A stretch of 64,000 bases of DNA from Flectobacillus sp049240685 (GCF_049240685.1 NZ_JBMLSD010000425.1:1-64000); one strand, 5' to 3'; positions 29,134-38,005 are shown, counted from the first letter of the stretch. Program-made: numbers and translations. The notes: generated by a model not told the origin, from the sequence alone.

Positions 29134-29202
29134 TTGCAGTAATGGCAACCCTTGTGGTTGCACAACTCAACCTAGCAAACGCAAAGGTTGCCATTACTGC
29201 AA
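29134..29202. repeat. Inverted repeat, 21-bp arms with one mismatch
   Basis: The arms 29134-29154 and 29182-29202 are complementary except at one position (TTGCAGTAATGGCAACC against GGTTGCCATTACTGCAA, plus three more pairs). The 27-base loop contains a further small palindrome, gttgcacaac. No T-run follows, so a simple terminator is unlikely; it could be a remnant of a small mobile element or a structured RNA. The rest of 28730-29543 holds one MITE-like copy and otherwise nothing I can identify. Confidence 0.6.
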
Positions 29203-29543
29203 AAATGCTCAGGAAATGAATATTTCCGAACAACATGAAATCCATCGTACAGTACTATCTCGTGATTCAGTATTCATAGATAGTAAAATACGGTAGATGC
29301 CAATCTCTACACCAACTACCATTTTATGTAGAAATTGAACTCCAATAGGACGCCAACATACAAATTAAGATAAAATTACCAACAATCGAAGTTTATAATT
29401 CAAGGACTTACATGTAATTTCTGTAGCCATAAAGCACTGATTACTTTTGAGTTATCTCAAAAATCTTTCTTGTGATTTTGTCGAGTAGTGTGTGGAAGTA
29501 TAATTTAATCGCAGTAAGGAATGCCTAAAAGGCAATAATCAAA

Positions 29544-31868
29544 ATGAATAGGATAGTATCAGAATGTGACTTCCAAACAGTCCAATCGCCCGTCTCAACC
29601 ATACTTTCTTTCCGTCCGTTTATACGCTTGGTGAAGGAATACGCAGCATCTTCTGAGGGTATTCTCAAAAGAATATACCAAGAAGTACTTACCCAACTTG
29701 AACAGTATCCTGAGCTTCAGGAACCTATCAATGACCCACAAATTTTAGCAAAGTATCCCGAAGTTTTGGATTTACTCAAAACGGTTATTTTTCCATTGTT
29801 ATCGGATGATGAAAATCATCTGTTTGCCTTAAGTTATCCATTCAATATTCGCTTTTTTTATTATTCCGAAGCCTTCGAAGATACTTTCATCGATAAGGCT
29901 ACAGGAAAAATATTAGGTGATAAAAACGAAAATACTAAAAGAGTAGAATCAACCAAGTTACATCATGCTTACAAATGGATTTTAGGCAAATATTATGGGA
30001 TTTCTATCAATATCGAGGAAGAGGTTGCCTATTCTTTTTTTAATAAAAACACAGGATTACAAACACACTATCTTATCAAGCCTGATAAGCGATTCTTGGA
30101 TGTAAATTATATTAGTGAAAAGCCTTTACCAAAACTAGAATGCGGAATGATTTGTGATGGGCGAAACGAAATCACTGATATAGAACTACTGATGGAAATG
30201 TTGCCCCTAGAGTTATTTGAGTTTGAAGGATTTGGCCTCATTACCGTGAAGGATGTTACCGCTGAGACTTGTTTGCACGATATGAAAAATATTGTGCTTA
30301 AAATGCCTTCTGAAAAAGAGGAAGTCAGCTATAATGCCCTTATCGAAACCATTACGGTTTTATTAGGAACGGCAAACATACGGGTAAATTTAATTCCGTA
30401 TTTAAGAGTAAATGATACTTATGTCAACACTAACGAATACCACCGTACCTCATTATTTATAACTCCTCCTACTAACAGCGTATATTATCAAGCATTCCAA
30501 GAAGAATATGAGAAATTTTTACAATATCCACATGTAGTTTTTATTCCTAACTTGATCAACGAAGACACCAGTATTGCAGGCTATTTGATGGAACAGGGAT
30601 TCAAAAGCTACCTCATGTATCCTATCCAAAGTCAGGGACTAATGCTTGGGGTTCTCGAAATAGCCTCGCCAATTACAGGGGAGCTAACGATGGATTCTTT
30701 ACAAAAAATCAATAGTGTATTACCTATTTTGGAGCAGGCATTGGATTATCACATCAAAAGTTTCGATGACCGAATCGAGCGTTTGATTAAACAAAAATTC
30801 ACCTCATTACAACCCTCTGTCGAATGGAAGTTTAATGAAGTAGCTTGGGAGTATCTGAAAAACAGAAATACCTCCAACCTCCCAATGGGCAACGTGGTAT
30901 TCGAAAAAGTATACCCACTTTATGGTGCAGTAGATATTCGAAATTCATCGATAGAAAGAAATAAAGCGCTTCAACAAGATTTCTTAGAACAATTGTATCT
31001 TATTCGTGATACATTAGACGTTCTTAGAGGCGAATATACCTTGCCTCTGTTGGATGAGTTGTATTTCAAAAATGAAGGATATATTGACAAAATAGGAGAG
31101 GAGATACTTCCCGATGAGGAAATGAATATCAATTATTATTTTGAAGAAGAAATACAACCGATATTTAGGCACCTACAAGGAAATAGTGGAAAATCGAGCG
31201 AAGTAATTAATCAATATTTTGCAAAAACAGAGCCTTTTTTTCATCATATATTCACTCATAGAAATGCCTTTGAAGAAAGTCTAACTAGAATTAATAATAC
31301 CATTAGTAATTTTTTGGAAGAAGAAAGAGAAATTTTGCAGGAGGCCTATCCAAATTATTTTGAAAAATACAAAACCGACGGAGTGGAATACAATATCTAC
31401 ATCGGACAAAGTATAGCACCTCAAAAGCCATTCAACCCGCTATATCTTAAAAATTTAAGGTTATGGCAATTGATTTCTATGGCCAAAATTGTAAAAATGA
31501 CAGAGGATTTGGTTCCGCAATTGCCTGTGCCTTTGCATACCACGCAGTTGATTTTGATTCATAGCAATCCTATTGATATTAGTTTTAGAAAAGACGAAAG
31601 AAGATTCGATACAGAGGGAGCATACAATTTGCGCTACGAAATTATGAAAAAACGTATTGATAAAGCGCTTATTAAAGACACAGGTGAACGTTTGACCCAA
31701 CCTCGAAAAATCGCCATGGTGTACGCAAACCATAAAGATGCCGAAGAGTATCTTAGTTATATTACTTACCTCCAAAGTAAGAATATACTTTCTGGAAAAG
31801 TCGAACATCTCGAATTAGAAGAAATGCAGGGAGTCTATGGACTGAAGGCTTTGAGAGTCGAAGTGTAG
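29544..31868 (+). CDS. Large GAF-like cytoplasmic protein of unknown function
   Basis: 774 aa, soluble, no signal peptide. Residues about 260-400 have the shape of a GAF sensor domain (FITPPTNSVYYQAFQEEYEK, then GFKSYLMYPIQSQGLMLGVLEIASP). A second part follows with VFEKVYPLYGAVDIRNSSIE; D464 in GAVDIRNSS faintly resembles the DxR/DIR start of nucleotide cyclase domains, but the rest of a cyclase fold is not evident. A helical C-terminal region ends in a compact conserved-looking segment (YLSYITYLQSKNILSGKVEHLEL). I recall similar GAF-only proteins in Bacteroidota without a known role. It stands alone, with about 800 bp of repeats and hairpins upstream. Function open. Confidence 0.85.
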   Translation: MNRIVSECDFQTVQSPVSTILSFRPFIRLVKEYAASSEGILKRIYQEVLTQLEQYPELQEPINDPQILAKYPEVLDLLKTVIFPLLSDDENHLFALSYPFNIRFFYYSEAFEDTFIDKATGKILGDKNENTKRVESTKLHHAYKWILGKYYGISINIEEEVAYSFFNKNTGLQTHYLIKPDKRFLDVNYISEKPLPKLECGMICDGRNEITDIELLMEMLPLELFEFEGFGLITVKDVTAETCLHDMKNIVLKMPSEKEEVSYNALIETITVLLGTANIRVNLIPYLRVNDTYVNTNEYHRTSLFITPPTNSVYYQAFQEEYEKFLQYPHVVFIPNLINEDTSIAGYLMEQGFKSYLMYPIQSQGLMLGVLEIASPITGELTMDSLQKINSVLPILEQALDYHIKSFDDRIERLIKQKFTSLQPSVEWKFNEVAWEYLKNRNTSNLPMGNVVFEKVYPLYGAVDIRNSSIERNKALQQDFLEQLYLIRDTLDVLRGEYTLPLLDELYFKNEGYIDKIGEEILPDEEMNINYYFEEEIQPIFRHLQGNSGKSSEVINQYFAKTEPFFHHIFTHRNAFEESLTRINNTISNFLEEEREILQEAYPNYFEKYKTDGVEYNIYIGQSIAPQKPFNPLYLKNLRLWQLISMAKIVKMTEDLVPQLPVPLHTTQLILIHSNPIDISFRKDERRFDTEGAYNLRYEIMKKRIDKALIKDTGERLTQPRKIAMVYANHKDAEEYLSYITYLQSKNILSGKVEHLELEEMQGVYGLKALRVEV

Positions 31869-31985
31869 ATAAGATTTGGGCAATCGATTTGATATTTTCA
31901 AGAAAGCCCTTAAATTTATTTTACCGAACGGAAAAAAATAATGATAATAGCATAAAATTTGCTAGAGTACATAAAGGCTTCAAGT

Positions 31986-32022
31986 TGAATCCCATCCTAA
32001 CAAGGTGTTAGGATGGGATTCA
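31986..32022. terminator. Perfect 17-bp hairpin, 3-base loop
   Basis: Arms 31986-32002 (TGAATCCCATCCTAACA) and 32006-32022 are exact complements with loop AGG. It lies 118 bp past the stop of the GAF-like gene. There is no T-run after it, so intrinsic termination is uncertain; mRNA 3'-end protection or a mobile-element end are alternatives. Confidence 0.55.
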
Positions 32023-32064
32023 GCACTAAGGAATTATTGAAAAAGGCATTAGATAGTCTTTGAT

Positions 32065-32201
32065 AAATCAACTTATTACCTTCAAGTGTTTGGCCGTAGG
32101 CACAAGGCAATGAGTGTTAAATTTTTTTTTAGTAACGTAAGATAAGTTTTTGCCGAAAACCAAAGGCTCAAAAATTTAAGTTTATTTTGCGTACTAACTT
32201 A
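32065..32201 (+). repeat. MITE-like intergenic repeat with an intact right terminal repeat
   Basis: Core ccgtaggcacaaggcaatgagtgttaaatt...agtaacgtaagataagtttttgccgaaaaccaaaggctcaaaaattt, ending TTATTTTGCGTACTAACTTA at 32201. The left end is worn. It finishes 22 bp before the YaiO gene, and its TATTTTG is close to a -7 box, so it may supply promoter sequence (inference). Confidence 0.75.
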
Positions 32202-32223
32202 CCCAATTTCCCAAAAAACTCTT

Positions 32224-33486
32224 ATGAAATTACTCTTCAGGTTTTATTACTTATTGCTTTTCTTGGTAAGCCTTCACTTTCAAGGTTTTTCTCAAACTGC
32301 TGTAGTCGACTCCGACGAGCTTTTCAAGATGGCGCGCAATGCGGCATTTGAACAAAAAAACTACCCTTTAGCAATATCCTATTGTCATCAAGCCCTTCAG
32401 AGAAGCCCAGATTATGAAGACATCCGTGTGTTTTTGGGAAGAATATATATTTGGACAGACAAAACAGACAGTGCAAGGACTGAGATTGGTAAAGTACTAA
32501 AACTAAATCCCAAAAATAAGGAAGCTCTTAGTTCAATGATTGATTTGGAGTACTGGAATGACCATCCTCAAGATGCTCTTTCCTACTGCGACACCGCCCT
32601 AGGATTTTATCCTGACGATACCGAAATCCTTATCAAAAAGGCCAAAGTCCTCAAAGATCTTAAAAGGTTTGACGACGCCCTTGCAATTGTTAATCTCATC
32701 ATCAAACGTGACCCTCGGAATACTGATGCTCGTACTCTAGCCGCTCGTTTACAGGATAACGCTCGACAGCTTTTTGCTACCATTTCATACGATTTTTTCT
32801 ATTTTGACAAAAACTATAACTCATCTCTTCATGACCAACCGTGGCATCTCACCAGTTTGTCGTTGAGTACTGGTACAAAATTGGGGACTTTGATTGGCCG
32901 AGTTACCCATGCCAAACGATTTGGAGATGATGGTGTCCAGTTCGAGGTAGATGCTTATCCTCGTATTAGCAAGACCTTTTATAGCTATGTAAACATTGGA
33001 TACTCGCCAAATCTACCTATTTTCCCAACCTTCCGAAGTGGTGTTTCTTTGTATGCCAACTTACCTAAAAGTTTTGAGGGAGAAATAGGATACCGCTATT
33101 TAAAGTTTTCAGACGAAACATGGATTTATACAGGTTCTTTGGGCAAATATATCGGTAACTATTGGTTCAACCTACGGGCTTTTATAGTTCCTGGCAATAG
33201 CGATATTTCGCAAAGCTATACTTTTACAACACGTTATTATTTTGGTGGCTCTTTCGATTTTCTTTCACTCGGCGTAGGTTCTGGTATCTCTCCCGATGAA
33301 AGTCGAAATGTCTTGTTAGAGGATGGCAGAAAGCTCAATACTTATAAAATTAATCTAGGTTATAGTAAAGTTTTCAAAGAAAAAACAACCATTAGCTTAA
33401 CCGCCTCATGGTTTAATGAGGACTTGAGCCAAAGAACTAATGGTAATCAATATGACCTAGGCATTAGCATTCGTCGAAAGCTTTAA
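32224..33486 (+). CDS. TPR-YaiO outer-membrane beta-barrel protein
   Basis: 420 aa. Signal peptide (about 1-24, cut near GFSQ). Residues about 28-180 contain four or five TPR units (for example FEQKNYPLAISYCHQALQRSP, DSARTEIGKVLKLNPKNKEA). The remainder (about 190-420) is a YaiO-type barrel rich in alternating aromatic/polar strands (FFYFDKNYNSSL, GYRYLKFSDETWIY, GISIRRKL end). A periplasmic TPR in front of an outer-membrane pore is the architecture of exopolysaccharide exporters such as PgaA and AlgK/E. It ends 7 bp before the next gene, so the pair is an operon. With the GT2 synthase at 40508 it probably forms an export route. Confidence 0.88.
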   Translation: MKLLFRFYYLLLFLVSLHFQGFSQTAVVDSDELFKMARNAAFEQKNYPLAISYCHQALQRSPDYEDIRVFLGRIYIWTDKTDSARTEIGKVLKLNPKNKEALSSMIDLEYWNDHPQDALSYCDTALGFYPDDTEILIKKAKVLKDLKRFDDALAIVNLIIKRDPRNTDARTLAARLQDNARQLFATISYDFFYFDKNYNSSLHDQPWHLTSLSLSTGTKLGTLIGRVTHAKRFGDDGVQFEVDAYPRISKTFYSYVNIGYSPNLPIFPTFRSGVSLYANLPKSFEGEIGYRYLKFSDETWIYTGSLGKYIGNYWFNLRAFIVPGNSDISQSYTFTTRYYFGGSFDFLSLGVGSGISPDESRNVLLEDGRKLNTYKINLGYSKVFKEKTTISLTASWFNEDLSQRTNGNQYDLGISIRRKL

Positions 33487-33493
33487 AAACAAT

Positions 33494-34669
33494 ATGAAGA
33501 AATTTTCTTGGATTAAATTAGTAGTAATTGTTATTATAACGGCTCCTATTTGGATGTGGTTGGCTTGGTGTTTTACACCAAAACGAAAAATGGTCGTAGC
33601 AACAGTCGATAAGACTGTCTTGACAGCTGATGGTCAAGAACATATCTCTCTGATATGGATGCTCAAACATAAAAGATTTACCAAAACGAGCACTAAATTG
33701 TATCAGATTAGCGACTACTTTGGATTCTTTCCAAAGGATGACCAAAAATATTTGGTAAAAGGGCTCGAACGATTTTCAAGCTCTCAGCTCGAACAGCTAA
33801 GCAACGATGCCGATATGGCATTTTTTACAGATACCTATGGTATCTATAGGCAAGAATGGTTTGCAGGAAAAAGCCAAACCGAACGCTCAGGAATACTGTA
33901 TGGTGGAATGTCGGAGCAAGATTTGATTTTACTTAAGAATCTCAAGCATCAGAAAAAGCTAATAATGATGGAATTCAATGATATCAATTCGCCAACTGCA
34001 CCCAATGTAAGAGAAGAGTTTGAACGAGAATTTGGAGTCCAGTGGACAGGCTGGATTGGTCGATATTTTGATTCATTAGATACCACCGTGAATGTAGAAT
34101 TGCCCAAGTGGCTTGTGCGAAACTACATTAGACAAAGAGGTGCTTGGCCCTTTAAAAAGTCTGGAATAGCTTTCGTTTCGGAGAAGGACCAAGTTGTTGT
34201 ATTAGAAAATGAGACGCATCTCGACACCGAAGTACCTTTTATGGTAAGTAACACACAAGGGCAGGAGGAGTATGGTCTACCCGAAAGAATAAAATACCCT
34301 TACTGGTTTGATATTTTACGGTACAATCCAAAAATCAATCAAGTGCTTTCAAATCATGAAATTTATGCCAACACCAAAGGACAAAAAGAACTCCGCGCTG
34401 CTGGAATTCCGAGTAGATTTCCAGCGGTAATAATACACAAAGGTGAAGATTATCAATTCAGTTATTTTGCGGGCGACTTCAGTGATAACCCAATTGGCAT
34501 GTTTTCGACGTACTTCAAATGGATAGAATATATTGCGCCATGGTTTGTGCATGATGAAGCCGTATCCGAACGCAATGATTTCTTTTGGGAGGTATATAGC
34601 CCGCTTACAGGAAAGATTTTAGAGGATTACTATAAAGAAAAGGTGCTTACCAAGCCCCGAATTAGGTAA
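33494..34669 (+). CDS. Membrane-anchored periplasmic protein, family not recognised
   Basis: 391 aa: one N-terminal membrane helix (about 7-26, WIKLVVIVIITAPIWMWLAW) followed by a periplasmic domain. Features that look conserved or catalytic are DMAFFTDTYGIYRQEW, ILYGGMSEQDL, IMMEFNDINSPTAPNVREEF and WTGWIGRYFDSL. The strand-helix rhythm with DTYG and EFN suggests a Rossmann-like or glutamine-amidotransferase-like fold, but I cannot name a family. It starts 7 bp after the TPR-YaiO gene. By analogy with PgaB in the Pga system it could be a polymer-processing or secretion protein. That role is inference from position and topology only. Confidence 0.85.
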   Translation: MKKFSWIKLVVIVIITAPIWMWLAWCFTPKRKMVVATVDKTVLTADGQEHISLIWMLKHKRFTKTSTKLYQISDYFGFFPKDDQKYLVKGLERFSSSQLEQLSNDADMAFFTDTYGIYRQEWFAGKSQTERSGILYGGMSEQDLILLKNLKHQKKLIMMEFNDINSPTAPNVREEFEREFGVQWTGWIGRYFDSLDTTVNVELPKWLVRNYIRQRGAWPFKKSGIAFVSEKDQVVVLENETHLDTEVPFMVSNTQGQEEYGLPERIKYPYWFDILRYNPKINQVLSNHEIYANTKGQKELRAAGIPSRFPAVIIHKGEDYQFSYFAGDFSDNPIGMFSTYFKWIEYIAPWFVHDEAVSERNDFFWEVYSPLTGKILEDYYKEKVLTKPRIR

Positions 34670-34752
34670 CGGTTTGGAAATCTAGCAAAAAATGAGTAAA
34701 GTTATCTTTTAAAAAAAAGGTGTACCTAAATCACGCTAGATTTACGAGCAAA

Positions 34753-35169
34753 ATGCAAAAAAGAGAAGCACTTAAACTTTCTGAATCGGAAAAAAAACTA
34801 TTACAAGAAACTTCGATGTATCATCCGAAGCCTGAGGTGCGTATGCGTTGTCTAGGGCTTTTGTTAAATGATTTTGGTATGAACCAAAAAAATGTAGCAA
34901 AGTTCTTGAATATTAGTGAAAATACTTTTGTCAATTGGAAAAAAGCATGGTTATCTGATGGTCTCAATGGATTACTCAGAAAAGAAGGTCAGGGGCGCAA
35001 GCAAATCATTTCATTGGAAAACCCTCAGCATTTAGCGCTAATCGATAATGCTCTTAAAAATGATGTTGTAAACTTGAAGGAATTACAAAATACCATTATG
35101 CAAGAATTGGACATTGCAGTGAGCATTGATACTGTAAAGCGCTTAATCAAACAAAGAGGCTTGAAGTAA
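34753..35169 (+). CDS. IS630-type helix-turn-helix protein without catalytic domain
   Basis: 138 aa from ATG 34753 (a GTG 33 bp upstream would also fit; ATG preferred). It contains MRCLGLLLNDFGMNQKNVAKFL, then ISENTFVNWKKAWLSDGLNGLLRKEGQGRK, and a C-terminal LDIAVSIDTVKRLIKQRGLK, i.e. the paired HTH/winged-helix start of IS630-family transposases. The DDE domain that should follow is absent and no frameshifted remnant of it is seen in 35170-35360. It may be a domesticated DNA-binding protein or a truncated transposase. IS630 elements insert at TA, and the nearby MITE-like repeats begin and end in TA, so a relation is possible but unproven. Confidence 0.75.
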   Translation: MQKREALKLSESEKKLLQETSMYHPKPEVRMRCLGLLLNDFGMNQKNVAKFLNISENTFVNWKKAWLSDGLNGLLRKEGQGRKQIISLENPQHLALIDNALKNDVVNLKELQNTIMQELDIAVSIDTVKRLIKQRGLK

Positions 35170-35291
35170 AATATGTTTTTCTGATTTTCACATTTCCCAA
35201 GTTTGACGGAAAAGTGAGCTATTAAAAATGGTATTTGGTTGTAAATACGCAGAGAATTTCGTTTGAACTAGGACGAACTTTGAGCATGGAT

Positions 35292-35333
35292 ATCAAAAAA
35301 GCGGTCGAGAAACTTTTCGACCGCTTTTTTGAT
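35292..35333. terminator. Bidirectional intrinsic terminator
   Basis: Arms 35292-35308 (ATCAAAAAAGCGGTCGA) and 35317-35333 are exact complements with an 8-base loop. A GC-rich base of the loop side and A/T runs of six on either side make a typical two-way terminator. It ends the HTH gene transcript (stop at 35169). Confidence 0.8.
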
Positions 35334-35363
35334 GAAGTAGATAGGGGATAATTCGAGTTTCAA

Positions 35364-35547
35364 TAAGTAATCGAGCAGAATAAGATTTAATTTTTGTGTT
35401 TTAGGCATAAGGCAACAGGCACAAGGCACAAAGTGTTCAAATGTTTTTTATTGCCTACAACCATGCTTTTTTCCAAAACCCACCGCCGAAAGCCGATACC
35501 TGAAAACCCTAAGCATAATCTTAAATTTTATTTTGCCCATTAACTTA
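35364..35547 (+). repeat. MITE-like intergenic repeat, full-length copy
   Basis: 184 bp with both ends: TAAGTAATCGAGCAGAATAA at the left and TTTTGCCCATTAACTTA at the right, around the core gcataaggcaacaggcacaaggcac...aaagccgatacctgaaaaccctaagc. Its right end runs directly into the left end of the next copy. Confidence 0.82.
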
Positions 35548-35811
35548 AGTAATCGAGCAGAATTAGATTTAATTGGTGTGTTTAGGCACAAGGCAAGAGT
35601 GTTAAATTGTTTGTTTGTAACAATAGATATATTTCTTGCCAAATGCTCAAAGCCGAAAGCCCTAAGCTCATTAAGTACTTGGCTTTAGGTTGTAAGTCGT
35701 AGTTCTTTGGCAAAAGGTCTTTATAATTTTATTAAAACGCCTTTTTACTTTAGCTTAGGGCTTAATGCCTATAGCCTAAAAAATTCAATTTAATTTTGTG
35801 TGCTAACTTCA
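35546..35811 (+). repeat. Two further tandem copies of the MITE-like repeat
   Basis: The first begins TAAGTAATCGAGCAGAATTA and has the core aggcacaaggcaagagtgttaaattg...atgctcaaagccgaaagccctaagctc. The second is more decayed (ggctttaggttgtaagtcg...gcttagggcttaatgcctatagcc) and ends TTTTGTGTGCTAACTTC at about 35811, 9 bp before the stop codon of the LTA-synthase-like gene. No gene lies in 35170-35820. Confidence 0.75.
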
Positions 35812-35820
35812 TTTGGCTAA

Positions 35821-37914
35821 TTATTTCAACCGAACAGAGTCTGGCATGAGTTTAAGGCCCTGCAGAATCTTCTCATTTTTCTGCTTAAATATCTCAAAGT
35901 TTGCCTTCACGGCAGATTGTGCTTCTTTTTCCGAACTTAAGACCATCGACATGTTGGGTCCAAGTTGATAGAGGTCAGTTCCGTTCAAAATGTAATCTCC
36001 ATGAATATAGTCTATCATCTGTGCCTTGGTCATCATCAATGGATAGGAATGTATATTTCTAAACTGTCGGACCGTATCAATACCTGTACCTATCCAGTTT
36101 GTGACTCTTGGCTTGGCAATACCATAATTCTTGTTCAGAAAAGCCGCAAATGATGGGGCTATATCAAAATGAGTTGAAATAGACTCAAAAGTAGTTGGGC
36201 GTTTCAGCAAAGGCGAATAAATGATTAATGGCACATGATAGCGGTCAATTTTGGTAGCCATTGGTATTTCGGGCATACGGTGGTCGCCTGTGATAATAAA
36301 GATAGTATTAGCAAAATCTTTTCTTTTCTTGTATGTTTCAAAAAATTCACGAATAGCTTCATCTGTGTAAATGACGGTCGAAAGCATTTTCGAATAATCT
36401 TTGGCATTTTTCTTTTGAGCTTCGGACATTCTAGCTTTGGCACTCTGACTATATTGAAATAATTTTTGAATATAATCGCTTTGATTATTTACTAAGAATG
36501 GACTGTGTGTCGAAACTGTTAAAATGACTTGTAATTTTGGTTTACCATTCGACTCAGGATTTACATCAAAATAACGTTTAAACAAGCTTTTGTCGTCATA
36601 GCCCCAAGTAAATGTACCGTTTTTAGGCAATTTTGTGTAGCCACTCCCTGCAAAAGTTGGTTCATCGTTTACATTATCGATGCCAGATTTTTCTAGGAAT
36701 AACTTCATATTATCAAATTTGCTATCGCCACCATAGTAAAAGGCCGTTTGATACCCCCCACGTTTCATGATTCCTATCAAAGAATTATTGATGGGCATAT
36801 TGTTTCCCATGTCGTTGAACCCACTTTTGCCAAAAGGCAGAGAGCCTAGAATCGATGGCAAAACAGCAAATGTACGACCACCCTCGCTAAGAAAGTTTTT
36901 CCAATAAAGGCTTTTTTGAGATAATGAATCTATAAATGGCGTATAATTACCAAGATATGCCCCCTCACCCGTAAAGGCTCGCCCAAGCCCCTCTACCAAT
37001 AAAAATACAATATTGGGCTTCTGCGGCGATTGCCTAAAAAAGTTACCTAGGACATCCTGTGTAGAATCTATTCTTAAAAAAGGATAGCTATTTTCTGCTA
37101 AATAATCTACCTTCAAAATTTCGCTCTGTCCTGCAAGTAATGCACCACCAATTCCCAAATAGCTATCTGCATAAATATCTGTTTCGGTATCTGTTGACAT
37201 AAAGTTGTCATACGTAGCATTGGCAAAGTAAAGAGACTTATTGTAGGTCAAATAGTTATCAAATTCATTTTTAAACTGATAAGTCGGAATCTGTATTTCT
37301 ATATCAAAATAATATACCCCAAACGACACAATCCATACAATTAATAAAACAAGGGTATTCTGGAATACCGACTTTTTCAGAAGAACCCTAAACAAAACAA
37401 ATTGCAGCAATAGCACGCCTACCATCACCAAGATACCCAAAACAGGCACACCAGCAGCCCCAACTGTTTGTTTGATGTCATCTAGCGAGTAACTGTAAAG
37501 GTCTGCCCCAAGCGGAACAAGCGCAGTCATAAAGTATTGCATAAGAGATAGTTGCAATACCGTCAAAAATGCTAGCGAAACCCAAATAACAATTTTGGCA
37601 AGCTTTGCTGAAATTAATAATAAGGCCTGATGCAATAGTCCTAAAAAAACAATCGTTTTAGCGAAATAAATAAAGTCAAATAAACTCTCGCAATAGGCTA
37701 TAAAAATGAGTGAATCTTCAATATTTTGAGTTTCAGCACCATAAATTAATTCAATGATACTAATAAAAAATATCGTAAGCAACCACCCCAAAGCAAGATT
37801 TCCAAATTGGATAAGGCCAGCTTTTTGTTGGTCTAATATTGTACTATTTGTTGTCGGTTCACTCATATTTTTAATGATTCTTTTCAATGACAGTGGATTT
37901 TGTAATTGCTCCAC
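35821..37914 (-). CDS. LTA synthase-like membrane sulfatase-fold transferase
   Basis: 697 aa. About five membrane helices in the first ~210 residues (for example NLALGWLLTIFFISIIELIY, VPVLGILVMVGVLLLQFVLF), then a large extracytoplasmic alkaline-phosphatase/sulfatase domain. This starts PNIVFLLVEGLGRAF (metal site Glu), has SEGGRTFAVLPSILGSLP (predicted Thr nucleophile) and FIITGDHRMPE (metal-binding Asp-His). This is the layout of lipoteichoic-acid synthase and phosphoglycerol/phosphoethanolamine transferases. In a Gram-negative it would transfer a head group onto a glycan or lipid. It sits between the two halves of the putative exopolysaccharide locus, on the opposite strand. Confidence 0.9.
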   Translation of the reverse strand: MEQLQNPLSLKRIIKNMSEPTTNSTILDQQKAGLIQFGNLALGWLLTIFFISIIELIYGAETQNIEDSLIFIAYCESLFDFIYFAKTIVFLGLLHQALLLISAKLAKIVIWVSLAFLTVLQLSLMQYFMTALVPLGADLYSYSLDDIKQTVGAAGVPVLGILVMVGVLLLQFVLFRVLLKKSVFQNTLVLLIVWIVSFGVYYFDIEIQIPTYQFKNEFDNYLTYNKSLYFANATYDNFMSTDTETDIYADSYLGIGGALLAGQSEILKVDYLAENSYPFLRIDSTQDVLGNFFRQSPQKPNIVFLLVEGLGRAFTGEGAYLGNYTPFIDSLSQKSLYWKNFLSEGGRTFAVLPSILGSLPFGKSGFNDMGNNMPINNSLIGIMKRGGYQTAFYYGGDSKFDNMKLFLEKSGIDNVNDEPTFAGSGYTKLPKNGTFTWGYDDKSLFKRYFDVNPESNGKPKLQVILTVSTHSPFLVNNQSDYIQKLFQYSQSAKARMSEAQKKNAKDYSKMLSTVIYTDEAIREFFETYKKRKDFANTIFIITGDHRMPEIPMATKIDRYHVPLIIYSPLLKRPTTFESISTHFDIAPSFAAFLNKNYGIAKPRVTNWIGTGIDTVRQFRNIHSYPLMMTKAQMIDYIHGDYILNGTDLYQLGPNMSMVLSSEKEAQSAVKANFEIFKQKNEKILQGLKLMPDSVRLK

Positions 37915-37997
37915 AAATAAAATACCGAAAATCTAAAATTTCGTATTTGGAATGATTTTTGCGTTAATAATTTTAATTCTTCGTTGATTAAGCTAGT

Positions 37998-38005
37998 CAA
38001 ATATA
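37998..38005 (-). promoter_or_regulatory. Candidate -7 box for the LTA synthase-like gene
   Basis: The minus strand reads TATATTTG (TAnnTTTG) about 84 bp before the start codon at 37914. No clear -33 element. The divergent Hpt gene may use TAACTTTT at 38091-38098, one base off consensus. Confidence 0.35.

Noticed and set aside
29142..29219. 25-codon frame starting MATLVVAQLN in the 69-bp inverted repeat
   Set aside because: Dictated by the palindrome; no support as a gene.
35821..37914. Lipoteichoic acid synthase in the strict sense
   Set aside because: The organism looks Gram-negative; the fold fits the wider phosphoglycerol/phosphoethanolamine transferase superfamily, so only a superfamily name is given.
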